DNA of 64,000 nt from an uncultured Verrucomicrobiae bacterium (GTDB taxonomy: Bacteria > Verrucomicrobiota > Verrucomicrobiia > JADLBR01 > CALLMV01), in the NCBI GenBank assembly GCA_938005615.1, contig CALLMV010000014.1, positions 78,752 through 142,751 of the forward strand, read 5' to 3'. The position numbers were made by a program, and so were the translations under genes. Below the pieces are notes generated by a model. The model was not told the origin of the DNA, ran no database searches, and saw only the letters and a list, made by a program, of their open reading frames with translations. Below are positions 51,478 to 61,113 of this stretch, piece by piece. Every line of letters starts with the position of its first letter. Positions within the stretch are counted from its first letter, which is position 1.

Positions 51478-51699
51478 TTATTGTTTATCTGAGTTTAGCT
51501 CGTCAATTGACTGCGTGATATCATCCTTCTCGCCATAAAGTTGTGAAGAAATGACATGCTCTTCAGAAAACCACTTGTAAAGATCAAGCTTGCGGCATCT
51601 ATCTGAGCAGAACGGAAAAGTAGGTAACTCTAGCCATGCCCCCTGTCGACCGCACTGCGGACATTTCAACTTCGACAGTCTGCTCACTACGACCTCCAT
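51478..51699 (-). CDS. yacG: DNA gyrase inhibitor YacG-like zinc protein
   Basis: A 73-aa protein with the YacG zinc site: CPQCGRQG (two Cys) and FCSDRCRKLDLYKWFSEEHVI (two Cys). YacG binds GyrB and protects against excess gyrase activity in E. coli. The start overlaps the end of the nucleotidyltransferase gene by 13 bases. In the operon it has no functional tie to its neighbours that can be seen. Confidence 0.88.
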   Translation of the reverse strand: MEVVVSRLSKLKCPQCGRQGAWLELPTFPFCSDRCRKLDLYKWFSEEHVISSQLYGEKDDITQSIDELNSDKQ

Positions 51700-52598
51700 A
51701 ACTTCGCCGGATACTCTCCCCGATCGTGCAAGATACGCAATCTTTCAGCAACGGCTGGTTTGTCATCGCGATAAGTAACCCCCATCCACTCGGCTTTAGT
51801 CTTCAACACATTCACTTCAAGTTCGTTTCGAAAGATTAGTTCTGCCACAGCTTGCGGAATGTAAAATTCAGATTTTGGATCCCTGAAAGATTCCCCAGCA
51901 AGAAACTCAGAAAGCATTCTCCCTAAAGCTGAAAATATCTCAGGATGAAAGCCCCAGAAATTCATCGAAACCAGCTCATCACCTGTCAGTGTAATCGGAC
52001 TACCACTCTGAGAACGTCCTGAAACCACTCCACAATCTCCTTCCTTCAGTTCCGTTGATTCATCAACAGTCATCAGTTTACCTTCGGCAGAAATTGAGCA
52101 GATGCCGCGAGAGACCGCACCTGTGGAAGAGAGAGTGTTTTTCAAGATGTAAGCAACCATACAACCTTGACGAGGTTTATCGCGCATTTTCTCTAACTCG
52201 CTAATCATCGTCTCGTACGCCTGCCTACCATAAAAATCATCCGCATTAACGACAAGAAAGGGCTCATCAATGACAGCGCGCGCGCACCAAACCGCGTGAC
52301 CTGTTCCCCAAGGTTTGGTCCTATCCGCGAGCGGCCTCACACCACCGGGCAAGTCATCCAACGACTGAAAGGCCAGCTCCGTATTCAATGAGTCCGCGTA
52401 ACGTGAGAGGACATTGCTGCGAAACATCGCTTCGAAATCCCGGCGAATTAAAAAAACAACTCTTTGAAAACCTGCGCGACTTGCGTCATATACAGAATAA
52501 TCTAGTAACACTTCACCATTTGGCCCAACCGGATCAAGTTGTTTTAAACCACCGTATCTGCTTCCCATCCCCGCAGCTAAAACCAGCATTGTCGCCAT
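51687..52598 (-). CDS. Sugar-phosphate nucleotidyltransferase-like protein
   Basis: ATG at 52598 gives 303 aa beginning MATMLVLAAGMGSRYGGLKQ, the NTP-transferase signature loop. FLVVNADDFYG carries the metal-binding Asp, and a conserved FWGFHPEIF follows. The rest resembles uncharacterised nucleotidyltransferases of about 300 aa, so it probably activates a sugar-1-phosphate or a related alcohol phosphate with CTP, UTP or GTP. Substrate is unknown. It heads the minus-strand run. Confidence 0.8.
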   Translation of the reverse strand: MATMLVLAAGMGSRYGGLKQLDPVGPNGEVLLDYSVYDASRAGFQRVVFLIRRDFEAMFRSNVLSRYADSLNTELAFQSLDDLPGGVRPLADRTKPWGTGHAVWCARAVIDEPFLVVNADDFYGRQAYETMISELEKMRDKPRQGCMVAYILKNTLSSTGAVSRGICSISAEGKLMTVDESTELKEGDCGVVSGRSQSGSPITLTGDELVSMNFWGFHPEIFSALGRMLSEFLAGESFRDPKSEFYIPQAVAELIFRNELEVNVLKTKAEWMGVTYRDDKPAVAERLRILHDRGEYPAKLWRS

Positions 52599-52720
52599 AA
52601 ACTCGAGAAGTCTCCCAACGCTCACCACCAAATCAACCCTAAATCAGCAAGCCCTCCACAATCACCTTCAGCGAGAAAGATGTAACTTCCGAAAAACTCT
52701 AATCACACTAAGATCGAATT

Positions 52721-53431
52721 ATGTCAGTTAGGACGGCCACCCAAGCACTTCGATTCGCCTACCTAAGTACACGAGCTCTTTGGGAAAAAACACTCGACCT
52801 CCTGCTTGCACCGCGAAACTTAGAAATCAGCGAGTTGACCATTAGCCCTCCCTTCTGTGCAAAATGTTTTGCCCACTTCGACGGAATTGTTCACGAATCT
52901 CAAACCTGTCCGAACTGTCGGGAAATGCACTGGAAATTCCGCAAAGCCCGTGCCGCGTATCCAATGATTGGAGACATTCGCAACGCCATCATCAATTTCA
53001 AGTACCACAGCCAATATTGGCTGCGAGTCCCTCTATCTGAAGTTCTGTATCAGGCCTACATTGAACACTATTCACACACCAGCTACATCGCCATAGTGCC
53101 GATTCCCCTGAGCGTCAGGCGGCGTTATTGGCGGGGATTCAACCAAGCATCAGAACTCGCCCGTTTACTGGCTAAGAAAATCCGTGTACCCTATCGTAAC
53201 TGGCTGATTCGTTGTAAAGACACACCAAAACAAGCCCGCCTTTCGCGAAAACAGCGTATTCGTAACGTAAGAAACATCTTTGAATACATCGGCCCCAACC
53301 TCAAGTATGGGGGCGAAATTCTATTGGTGGACGATGTCCTTACTACAGGTAGCACGGCCTCTTCCTGCGCCGAAGTGCTGCTGCAAGCAGGAGCCACCGC
53401 CGTTGATGTTCTCACGATCACTCGGGCGTGA
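52721..53431 (+). CDS. ComF-family phosphoribosyltransferase-like protein
   Basis: A 236-aa protein with an N-terminal zinc-ribbon-like pair (CAKCF and CPNCREMHW, about residues 46-68) and a C-terminal PRTase fold with IVPIPLSVRRRYWRGFNQASELAR, KQARLSRKQRIRNVRNIF and the PRPP loop ILLVDDVLTTGSTASSCAEVL. ComF proteins support natural transformation in some species, but in non-competent bacteria their role is unclear. The 25-base gap to the convergent pstA leaves little room for a terminator. Confidence 0.85.
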   Translation: MSVRTATQALRFAYLSTRALWEKTLDLLLAPRNLEISELTISPPFCAKCFAHFDGIVHESQTCPNCREMHWKFRKARAAYPMIGDIRNAIINFKYHSQYWLRVPLSEVLYQAYIEHYSHTSYIAIVPIPLSVRRRYWRGFNQASELARLLAKKIRVPYRNWLIRCKDTPKQARLSRKQRIRNVRNIFEYIGPNLKYGGEILLVDDVLTTGSTASSCAEVLLQAGATAVDVLTITRA

Positions 53432-53456
53432 ATCCCTCTCAAACACCAGCAGCCGG

Positions 53457-54992
53457 CTAAAAAGTCGAACTTTTTAATGAACGCCTCAGATTCTCACGCA
53501 AGATTACCGCAGCTAAATTCAACAAGCCCACAAGTAATATCAGTACTAATGTGGACGCAAACGCAACGGGACGCGCCGCGTCAGAATCAGGCGACTGAAA
53601 TCCCAGATCATAAATATGAAAACCCAAGTGCATAAACTTGCGTTCCAAATGCAAAAAGGGAGGCACACCGTCCAAAGGTAAATCAGGAGCGAGCTTTACA
53701 ACACCCGTGATCATCAGGGGCGCCACCTCACCGGCACCTCGTGCCATTGCCAAAATCAATCCAGTAAGAACGCCAGGTAGAGCCGCCGGTAGCACCACTC
53801 GAGATATCACTTGCCATTTAGTTGCACCACATGCCAGCGCCGCCTCTCGCAGCCCGCGCGACACTGCACCCAAGGCCTCTTCCGTCGCAACAATCACCAC
53901 AGGCAAAGTCAACAACGCCAAAGTCAGGGACGCCCATAGTATAGTTCCCGTACCAAAAACAGGAGAAGGCTTGCGATCGGTAAAGAAAAAGTCATCTATA
54001 GTACCGCCCACTAAATACACAAAAAACCCTAGACCAAAAACACCAAACACAATCGAGGGCACCCCAGCCAAATTGTTTACGCAGACACGCACTGTTGATA
54101 GCAACGGCCCTGGAGTCGCATATTCCCTCAAGTAGATAGCTGCCATCACGCCGAAAGGCACAACAGCCATAGACATCAATATCGTCATCAGAAAAGTACC
54201 GAAAATCGCTGGAAAAATTCCTCCCTCAGTATTAGCCACGCGCGGTTCTGTTGTGAGAAACCTAACCCACCGTGTCAAATAAAGAAAAAGTTTTTCCCAA
54301 AAATTCATTGCTGAAATCTGCTCAATTTCAATTATCTCTGCCAAAGGCACTCTCCCCTCACGTCCATATGGCGTTCTGTAAATTAGTTTCCAAACACTCG
54401 CTTCATCTTTCAACCTTTGGATCCTCTGCATCAACTCTTGATCAATTCCCGAGCCACTCCCAGCCCGCAACTTCCTGCGTGCTTCCTGTTCGAGCAAACG
54501 CGCACTGCTTATCTTACTGCGCGCTTCTCTCCATGTTACAAGAAACCTGTCTTCATCATTTTCAGAGTGGCCCTCATCGGCAAGAGAACCTACCAAGGCG
54601 CCTTCTACATTTAAAACAACACCAAAAATTCTTCCCCCACTTTCAGGCTCCATCACATGATACTCAGAGGCCTTGCGCAACTCTTTCACATCCCTGCTTA
54701 CAATGTACAGAAATCTGCCAGCCTTAGTTGTGTCGTTGCCTACAAACCAAAGCTGCCGCTCCCCTGATTCCTTGCTTCTATCTTTCGAAATGATCTGCCC
54801 TACAATTCTCGACCCATCCCATAGCTCAGCCTCGTAAACATGCCGCGGCCAGAAAGCACTTGTACCGTTTAAAAAAATAATCAGTAACAGCCCAAATAGT
54901 AGTGCCAGAGCCAGAGCAATACAGAGCGCACTCAACCATATCCATGCCGAACCAACTTCGCGCACCGTGGAATTTTTTTGTTCTGAGCGCAT
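53457..54992 (-). CDS. pstA: Phosphate ABC transporter permease PstA, enlarged
   Basis: A 511-aa permease, against about 290 for usual PstA. One helix (WIWLSALCIALALALLFGLLLIIFL, residues 18-42) is followed by about 200 extracytoplasmic residues (RQLWFVGNDTTKAGRFLYIVS, charged coiled region ARLLEQEARRKLRAG) and then the permease core: IFGTFLMTILMSMAVVPFGVMAAIYLREYA and the EAA loop GLREAALACGATKWQVISRVVLP. It is one of two Pst membrane subunits and is two bases downstream of pstC. pstB and pstS are not adjacent. Confidence 0.88.
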   Translation of the reverse strand: MRSEQKNSTVREVGSAWIWLSALCIALALALLFGLLLIIFLNGTSAFWPRHVYEAELWDGSRIVGQIISKDRSKESGERQLWFVGNDTTKAGRFLYIVSRDVKELRKASEYHVMEPESGGRIFGVVLNVEGALVGSLADEGHSENDEDRFLVTWREARSKISSARLLEQEARRKLRAGSGSGIDQELMQRIQRLKDEASVWKLIYRTPYGREGRVPLAEIIEIEQISAMNFWEKLFLYLTRWVRFLTTEPRVANTEGGIFPAIFGTFLMTILMSMAVVPFGVMAAIYLREYATPGPLLSTVRVCVNNLAGVPSIVFGVFGLGFFVYLVGGTIDDFFFTDRKPSPVFGTGTILWASLTLALLTLPVVIVATEEALGAVSRGLREAALACGATKWQVISRVVLPAALPGVLTGLILAMARGAGEVAPLMITGVVKLAPDLPLDGVPPFLHLERKFMHLGFHIYDLGFQSPDSDAARPVAFASTLVLILLVGLLNLAAVILRENLRRSLKSSTF

Positions 54993-54993
54993 C

Positions 54994-57210
54994 TCACAAA
55001 GCCTTCATTTTTTTTCGGAATGCCGACCGCACAAATTCCGCCGCGGTGTTCAACACAAAGGTCATCACAAACAAAATCAATGCACCTAAAAACAACACCC
55101 GATAATGTGTAGAACCACGTGCCGCCTCGGGCATCTCCACAGCAATATTTGCAGAAAGTGGTCTCATCCCGTTAAATGGATTCCAGTCAAGGATCGCCGT
55201 ATTACCCGACACCATCACAACAATCATCGTTTCACCAATAGCGCGTCCCAGCCCAATCATCACAGCGGAAAAAATGCCTGACAACGCAACAGGTACCACT
55301 ACCATCCAAGCAACCTGCCACCGGCTTGCACCCAACGCGGCAGCGCCTGACTTCAAGCTGCTAGGCACATTCGTGAACGCATCTTCTGCAATAGTAAAAA
55401 TAACCGGAATGACAGCAAACCCCATCACTATTCCCACCACCAAAGCATTTCTTTGCTCATAACTTAGTCCCACGACCTCGCGCCACCACGTTGGAAAATT
55501 TCCAGCTCCCGCATCCGCGGCGCCAGCAGCAGGAGGTACATGAAAAACAACCTGCTCAACAACCGGGCCTAAGCTCCACAACATCCAAGCCAACACACCG
55601 GCAAACGGAATAACTAAGAACCACTCCCGACCCGTCCACCACCCTGTGCGCCCCTTACCAAATATGCCAAATAACCATCCCACAACCAGCACACCCAACG
55701 GCACACCTCCCACAATCATTAGCAACGAAGGCACGCGCGGTGCAAGCAAAGGGGCTAGCCACAGCGCCCCGATAAACCCAAGTACAACAGAGGGTATAGA
55801 AGCCATCAGTTCCATCAGCGGCTTCATGACCGCTCGGGCCGCGGGTCGCATCATTTGTGAAACATAAAGCGCAAGCCCAAGCGCCAGCGGCACCGCTATC
55901 AACAGCGAGTAAAAAGCCCCCTTCAAAGAGCCCACGATCAGAGGCAAAAGGGAGTATTTCGGCTCAAAAGTATCCGTCCCAGACGTACTCTGCCATACAT
56001 ATTCCGGACCGCTACGCCCCTCATACCACAGCTTGCCGAAAAAGGCACGCCATCCCGCATCCTGATGAGGGTCATCCACCCGCCAAAGGCGCATGCCTTC
56101 AGCTCCACATGCCATGAGCACACTACCCGCTGCATCAAAGGCTGCGGCACTCACTCCGGATCCTATCTCTTTCCGCCAGCGCACAGAGCCAGTCGTCGCA
56201 TTCACAATCACCAACTCCTGTTCCGAAAACAGCACTACTGACTTGTTCCTCAGATTATTCCCCACACCCCGCAACACCCCTTCCGGACCAGGTAGCACGC
56301 CTACATCGAAAAACACCCTGGCACCCGTACCCTCATCGTGCGATAGACTCCAACGACGCACCTTCCCGGCTCCAGTTCCTACCAACAACGACACATCCCC
56401 AAAAACAAAACCTATGGCCCCCACCTGCTCACCCTCGCCTGCAGGATAGAAAATCTGCCTTAACTCCCAACCCCGACCAGCCACATAAAACCAATATTCC
56501 GTACGCCCTCCAACCCGAAGTACGACCACTCCATCCCCGGTGTCTGGAACTAGCACTCCAGCCACCCCTACATTTCCCGAATGCTCAGCCCCACCACCAG
56601 GAGCTAACTTCTCCCATTCCCCTGCCCTCCATCCGCCCCCTCCCACTAAAGTTCTTCTTCGAAAATCCCGCCTCACCCACAACTCCCCATTCGCAAAACC
56701 CGCTGCGTACACACGCCCCTCTGCACCTTGTCCGGCACTCACGGACACCAATTCCGAATCAACCTCTCCCAAGATTGACTCTTCCACCAACTTAAACTCA
56801 CTATCTAATCCGCCCCAACTCACTTCCACTAAACGCAAAACCCATACCTGCCCATTCTCAGGCTGCCCACCTTGCAGTGCACCCACCACCAAAGTTGAAA
56901 AGCCTGCCTCCCATGCCCAAGCGCGCGCTCCCTCTGCCCAAAGCAACTCCTGCCTGCTTTTCACACGGACAGGTCTGCCATTAGCCATCTCGCCCTCAAA
57001 CCAATCTCCCGTTTCACTCCACACCCACCAGCCAGCACCATCGGGCTTCAAGCCGCACAACCGCACTCCCGTACCGACATCCGCTACACGCACCACATCA
57101 CTCACCCTCGCCCCAAATCCCAATGGCAGTACCTGCCAAATGATAAAAAGCAAAATCGCGCCAACAGCAAAAATCACACCTACCCCCATCACGCGAATCA
57201 ACCAACCCAT
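54994..57210 (-). CDS. pstC: Phosphate ABC transporter permease PstC with beta-propeller-like insertion
   Basis: ATG at 57210 gives 738 aa; GTG 57297 would add 29. An N-terminal helix (MGVGVIFAVGAILLFIIWQVL) is followed by about 380 extracytoplasmic residues rich in Trp, Gly and Val with propeller-like repeats (GAIGFVFGDVSLLVGTGAGK, AAAFDAAGSVLMACGAEGMR). The permease core follows from about residue 430: LLPLIVGSLKGAFYSLLIAVPLALGLAL, PSVVLGFIGALWLAP, EDAFTNVPSSLKSGAAALGAS and RAIGETMIVVMVSG. Ordinary PstC is about 320 aa. Insertions of this type are seen in PVC and Pseudomonas-like Pst systems and may sense or capture phosphate. Co-transcribed with pstA. Confidence 0.88.
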   Translation of the reverse strand: MGWLIRVMGVGVIFAVGAILLFIIWQVLPLGFGARVSDVVRVADVGTGVRLCGLKPDGAGWWVWSETGDWFEGEMANGRPVRVKSRQELLWAEGARAWAWEAGFSTLVVGALQGGQPENGQVWVLRLVEVSWGGLDSEFKLVEESILGEVDSELVSVSAGQGAEGRVYAAGFANGELWVRRDFRRRTLVGGGGWRAGEWEKLAPGGGAEHSGNVGVAGVLVPDTGDGVVVLRVGGRTEYWFYVAGRGWELRQIFYPAGEGEQVGAIGFVFGDVSLLVGTGAGKVRRWSLSHDEGTGARVFFDVGVLPGPEGVLRGVGNNLRNKSVVLFSEQELVIVNATTGSVRWRKEIGSGVSAAAFDAAGSVLMACGAEGMRLWRVDDPHQDAGWRAFFGKLWYEGRSGPEYVWQSTSGTDTFEPKYSLLPLIVGSLKGAFYSLLIAVPLALGLALYVSQMMRPAARAVMKPLMELMASIPSVVLGFIGALWLAPLLAPRVPSLLMIVGGVPLGVLVVGWLFGIFGKGRTGWWTGREWFLVIPFAGVLAWMLWSLGPVVEQVVFHVPPAAGAADAGAGNFPTWWREVVGLSYEQRNALVVGIVMGFAVIPVIFTIAEDAFTNVPSSLKSGAAALGASRWQVAWMVVVPVALSGIFSAVMIGLGRAIGETMIVVMVSGNTAILDWNPFNGMRPLSANIAVEMPEAARGSTHYRVLFLGALILFVMTFVLNTAAEFVRSAFRKKMKAL

Positions 57211-57372
57211 GACCACATCCCAAAAAGTTGCAGCTTGGATGGAACCAACGTTCCACTTACCAGCAGATGCACCCGATGTTAATCTTGCTAAATTCACTCA
57301 AAAATGCTGCCGAGCGCCTCGCGTGCGACAACTCAAAAATACCTACACCCTACAACTGGTACGTATCACACC

Positions 57373-57443
57373 TGCGGCGAGAGGGAATCGAACCCTCGCT
57401 ATCAGCTTGGAAGGCTGAAGTCCTACCATTAAACGACCGCCGC
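57373..57443 (-). tRNA. tRNA-Gly (UCC anticodon)
   Basis: A 71-base tRNA with acceptor GCGGCGG/TCGCCGC (one G-U), anticodon loop CTTCCAA holding TCC, T arm GAGGGTTCGATTCCCTC and discriminator A. CCA is not encoded. It reads GGA and GGG. Confidence 0.95.
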
Positions 57444-57509
57444 TTGAAGGCAGTCAATATATCGACAAGAGCCCAGTTTTCAAGAATCTTCTTCCCGCAA
57501 GATTTTCCC

Positions 57510-57537
57510 TTGCGATACTCCAAATTTGGGTTAGGAT
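57510..57537 (+). promoter_or_regulatory. Candidate promoter of the M29-like gene
   Basis: TTGCGA (57510-57515), 16 bases, then TAGGAT (57532-57537), giving a start about 37 bases before ATG 57581. GGAG (57571-57574) is six bases before the start codon, an unusually good ribosome site for this window. Confidence 0.45.
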
Positions 57538-57580
57538 AAATGCGACAAATATTAGACAAACCCAAACAAAGGAGCACTCC

Positions 57581-58771
57581 ATGACAACTCTCGAAACCAA
57601 CCAACTCCTCGACGTGCAAGCAGCAGCCAAAGCCCGCGTCTTCCCTCCATTCAACCTCAAACGCCTCCTCGAAACGGTTTTCTCGCCCAGCGGCGGCGAA
57701 TCCGTCGCCATTCTCATTGACCTACCTGATCCCGCCAGAGTCAAAGACTTCGGCTACCTGAGCGACCCCTCCCTCAGCATCCAGCGCCACGCCTACGATG
57801 TCTTTCATAACGGCTTACTCAACGGCGAAGTGCCTAGCCTCTCCTACAACAAAAACAGCTTCTTCGCCTACAAAATCACCGGCGGCAGTAACCTCGACCT
57901 TCCTTCGACAGCCGTCAACATCCTCGGCGAACCCATCGAGCTCGAAAAAGAGGTCTATCCCCACTTCGACATCATCCTTTGCATCTCCACCTATTCCGCC
58001 ACCGCCCCACTCACCGCCTTCGCGCACAAGTACGGCTTCCGCGGTGCCACCCTCCACGGCCTCAACCCCATCATCCTGGCCAGTGGCCTAAGCGTAGATT
58101 ACAAAGACGTCTCCCGCGACGCCGAAAAACTTCGCGCCGGCCTCACCCGCGCCCAACGCGTTGAAATCGACTTCGCCACCCACGATCGCGAAATGACTCT
58201 CACCCTCGTGCTCAACGGCCAAGAAGCCCAAAAAAGCCAGGGCATCTGCACCCCCGGCACACCCGACGTAGCCAACCTGCCCGCCGGCGAAGTTTACTTC
58301 GTCCCAGAGTCGGCTCACGGCCAGTTCCCCCTTGTCTACGAAGATGGCACCCACGGGCTCATGCATGTGGAAGGCGGACGCATCACCCGCGCAGAGCTTC
58401 TCTCCGGCAACGCAGAAACCATCGCCGCCCACAACCGCAAGCTGGCCTCGGACCCCGTGACGGGTGAGCTTGGCGAACTGGGCTTTGGCACGCAAATCCT
58501 CCCCGTCTCGGGCCGCGACATCCAGGACGAAAAAGTCCTCGGCACCCTCCACGTCGCCACAGGCCGCAGCGATCACCTCGGTGGCTCACTCACTCCCGAC
58601 AAATTTGCCGAGCACACCAACGCCACGCACGACGACATCCTCTTCGCCCCGCACAAAACGCCGCAAGTGCGCGTCACCCAAGCCCGGGCCTACTGGGCCG
58701 ATGGCCGCTCACAAATCGTGATCGAAGACTACCGCCCCAGCGAGTGGTTCTACGGGCTATTGAAAAAATAA
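57581..58771 (+). CDS. M29-like aminopeptidase family protein
   Basis: A 396-aa cytosolic protein resembling thermophilic aminopeptidases T/S (family M29). Likely metal ligands line up: Glu237 in LPAGEVYFVPES, Glu317 in DEKVLGTLHVATG with His324, and His350/Asp352 in NATHDDILF. A strong ribosome site and promoter precede it. Third codon positions are strongly C/G, much richer than in neighbours, which also creates many false frames on both strands. High expression or recent acquisition are both possible. pepA is the convergent neighbour, 63 bases downstream. Substrate preference is unknown. Confidence 0.7.
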   Translation: MTTLETNQLLDVQAAAKARVFPPFNLKRLLETVFSPSGGESVAILIDLPDPARVKDFGYLSDPSLSIQRHAYDVFHNGLLNGEVPSLSYNKNSFFAYKITGGSNLDLPSTAVNILGEPIELEKEVYPHFDIILCISTYSATAPLTAFAHKYGFRGATLHGLNPIILASGLSVDYKDVSRDAEKLRAGLTRAQRVEIDFATHDREMTLTLVLNGQEAQKSQGICTPGTPDVANLPAGEVYFVPESAHGQFPLVYEDGTHGLMHVEGGRITRAELLSGNAETIAAHNRKLASDPVTGELGELGFGTQILPVSGRDIQDEKVLGTLHVATGRSDHLGGSLTPDKFAEHTNATHDDILFAPHKTPQVRVTQARAYWADGRSQIVIEDYRPSEWFYGLLKK

Positions 58772-58834
58772 GTATAAACACGCCACCAGTTCGGTACAGT
58801 GTTGCTTAGTAGGTAACTTTTTCTCATCAGCACT

Positions 58835-60292
58835 TCAGTGTGTTTCTGAAAGCCCCGCTACATAATAAACCAGCAGAGCCACTCCGTAACCTGTAGCTCC
58901 GTATGGCTTGAGTGATGTATCAGTACTGTTCCATGCCACACCTGCGATATCCAGATGCGCCCAGGCTTGCCCTTGTGGAATAAAGTGCTCCAAAAACGCC
59001 GCTCCCGTACAGGCACCGCCCCAGCGACCGCCAGAGTTTTTGATTTTCGCAACCTTGCTTTCGATTTGCTCATGATGCGATTCATCGTGCGGCAAACTCC
59101 ACACAGGCTCGCCACAAACATCTGCTGCACGAATGATTTTTTCGGCAATTTTGTCGTGATTACTAAATAGCCCTGCGCGAGACGTGCCTAACGCTACCAC
59201 ACACGCCCCAGTAAGGGTTGCAAGGTCCACTACGACTTGCGGACGAAATCGTTTGACTGTGTAGGCCAAAGCGTCCGCCAAAATTATCCTGCCCTCCGCA
59301 TCGGTGTTGACGACCTCCACTGTTGTATCGTCGTAACACCTAACTACATCGCCCGGGCGATAAGAGCTGTGGGACGGAAGATTCTCCGCAGCAGGAATTA
59401 CGCCCACAATCTCGCTCTTCAGCCCCATCTTTGCCACGGCCCAAAGTGCGCCGGCCACGGCACAGCCCCCGGCTTTATCATACTTCATCTCTTCCATATT
59501 TTCGGCGGGCTTAATCGAGATGCCGCCCGAATCAAAAGTCACTGCCTTACCAACAAGCGCAAGTGGCGCGGGTTTCTTGACAGATGTCTTGCCTCGCTTG
59601 CGTGTGCTTGGAGAATATTTGATCAGGATCATACAGGGCGCGTTCGCACTCCCTCCCCCGACTGCAAGTACCCCTCTCATCCCCATAGCACGTAACTTCT
59701 CAACCCCCAGCACCTCAACACTCACAGAAGAAATGCTTTTGAACTTTGCTTGAATGCGCCGTGCCAACTCCAAAGGCGGCAATGCATTGCCGGGAGCATT
59801 GGCCAGATCTCGGGCGAACTCTACACCTTGCCCAACTGCCACAGCCAACCTGGCTTCCTCACGCAGGGTTTGCACTTGCTCAGGAGCAACGTGAAATACG
59901 AACTCGATTGCCCTTGGAGGGCGGGCCTCTTGAGTCGGGGCAAACTCAAGATACTTGTAAAGACCATCAGCCAGTCCAAGGCTCGCAGATGAAAAAAAAT
60001 CTACTGGCAGGGTCCAGTTGATGTGCCACAGCCTCTCAGTAAACGCAGAGCAACGCCTGGAAATTGCTCGAAAAATCTGTCGCACAATCTGCTGAGTCAG
60101 GCGATCGCGTTTGCCAAGGCCCACATGCACTTGCACCGCTGCGAGCTTCGCCTGGGGAAGCACCACGATTTCTCCGCGCTTCGCAGTGAAAAATCCCTCT
60201 GGCCAAGCACGCGGGACGTTGTCATCAAAATGCAGGTGGATCTGCGGCTGGGCTTCTAAGGCAGTATCTGAGCTTACTGTGAGTTGGAGCAT
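58835..60292 (-). CDS. pepA: Leucyl aminopeptidase PepA
   Basis: An M17 cytosol aminopeptidase of 485 aa from ATG 60292 (GTG 60319 is an alternative; neither has a clear ribosome site). Metal-binding signatures: VGKAVTFDSGGISIKPAENMEEMKYDKAGG and VNTDAEGRIILADAL, the PROSITE-type motif NTDAEGR-x2-LADAL. It hydrolyses N-terminal residues from peptides imported or released by proteases, and can double as an Xer cofactor in E. coli. The N-terminal domain (residues 1-160) shows less conservation. Confidence 0.93.
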   Translation of the reverse strand: MLQLTVSSDTALEAQPQIHLHFDDNVPRAWPEGFFTAKRGEIVVLPQAKLAAVQVHVGLGKRDRLTQQIVRQIFRAISRRCSAFTERLWHINWTLPVDFFSSASLGLADGLYKYLEFAPTQEARPPRAIEFVFHVAPEQVQTLREEARLAVAVGQGVEFARDLANAPGNALPPLELARRIQAKFKSISSVSVEVLGVEKLRAMGMRGVLAVGGGSANAPCMILIKYSPSTRKRGKTSVKKPAPLALVGKAVTFDSGGISIKPAENMEEMKYDKAGGCAVAGALWAVAKMGLKSEIVGVIPAAENLPSHSSYRPGDVVRCYDDTTVEVVNTDAEGRIILADALAYTVKRFRPQVVVDLATLTGACVVALGTSRAGLFSNHDKIAEKIIRAADVCGEPVWSLPHDESHHEQIESKVAKIKNSGGRWGGACTGAAFLEHFIPQGQAWAHLDIAGVAWNSTDTSLKPYGATGYGVALLVYYVAGLSETH

Positions 60293-60398
60293 TCTGTTGT
60301 TTAGCCAAGTCGCATTCACGCAGAAAAGCGTGAACTGCGAAGGCTAAGACCTGTAACGATGATCCTCCCCCAGCAAAGAAGATCAAAATCCGCGCTGT

Positions 60399-61082
60399 CT
60401 AGCTGGATTTTCCGCTCGCAGAGGAGGCCGCCACAGAGCCAAAGCCGCGAGAAGGCACTACCACCTCGTCCACCAGACCGTAGGCCTTGGCTTCTTCGGC
60501 ACTCATGTGTCGGTCACGATCAGTGTCGCGTTCGATGGTCTCAAAGGGCTGCCCACTGTGCAGCGCGAGTATTTTGTTGAGCCTCTCGCGGGTTTTTAAA
60601 ATTTCTTCTGCTGCTATTTTGATGTCAGAAGCCTGACCCTGTGCCCCGCCCAAAGGTTGGTGAATCATCACGCGTGCGTTGGGCAGCGCATAACGTTTGC
60701 CTTTCACGCCAGCTGCCAACAATACCGCACCCATAGAGGCCGCCATGCCGATGCAGTATGTGGCCACATCGCAAGTGAGGTATTGCATCGTATCGTAAAT
60801 CGCCAAGCCCGCTGTGACATACCCGCCGGGTGATTGTATATAAAGGCTAATATCCTTTTTCGGATCCTGCATCTGCAAGAAGAGCAATTGGGCTATTACG
60901 ACGTTTGCGACGTTGTCGTCAATGGCGGTTCCTATAAAGACGATACGATCTTTGAGCAGTCGGGAATAGATATCGTACCCACGCTCGGATCGCCCGTCTT
61001 GCTCTACTACCATGGGGACGAGAAAACTGCGTGGCTGCTGCCCCTGCAGGGAGCCGGAAATGGAGGTCAGTGTACTTATCAT
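60399..61082 (-). CDS. clpP: ATP-dependent Clp protease proteolytic subunit ClpP
   Basis: ATG at 61082 gives 227 aa. Catalytic triad: Ser116 in [11 protein letters not shown], His141 in [11 protein letters not shown], and Asp in the ERDTDRD segment near residue 188. [19 protein letters not shown] is the conserved hydrophobic core. It forms the tetradecameric chamber that works with ClpX/ClpA; no clpX follows in the window. The last ten residues ([12 protein letters not shown]) are a Ser/Ala tail. A longer frame upstream overlaps plsC and is not the likely start. Confidence 0.94.
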   Translation of the reverse strand: MISTLTSISGSLQGQQPRSFLVPMVVEQDGRSERGYDIYSRLLKDRIVFIGTAIDDNVANVVIAQLLFLQMQDPKKDISLYIQSPGGYVTAGLAIYDTMQYLTCDVATYCIGMAASMGAVLLAAGVKGKRYALPNARVMIHQPLGGAQGQASDIKIAAEEILKTRERLNKILALHSGQPFETIERDTDRDRHMSAEEAKAYGLVDEVVVPSRGFGSVAASSASGKSS

Positions 61083-61113
61083 GTTCTTTTCATGAGCGCA
61101 TCTGTGGGGCGTG

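Noticed and set aside
56540..57418. Long plus-strand frame opposite pstC (about 290 codons)
   Set aside because: The translation is Pro/Thr/Ser-rich nonsense without motifs; it is the mirror of the Gly/Trp/Val-rich pstC insertion.
57815..58589. Several open frames on both strands across the M29-like gene
   Set aside because: They follow from C/G-rich third codon positions of the real gene and have Gly/Val/Ala-rich sequence without start sites.
60293..60319. Upstream GTG as the certain start of pepA
   Set aside because: No ribosome site favours it over ATG 60292; kept only as an alternative.
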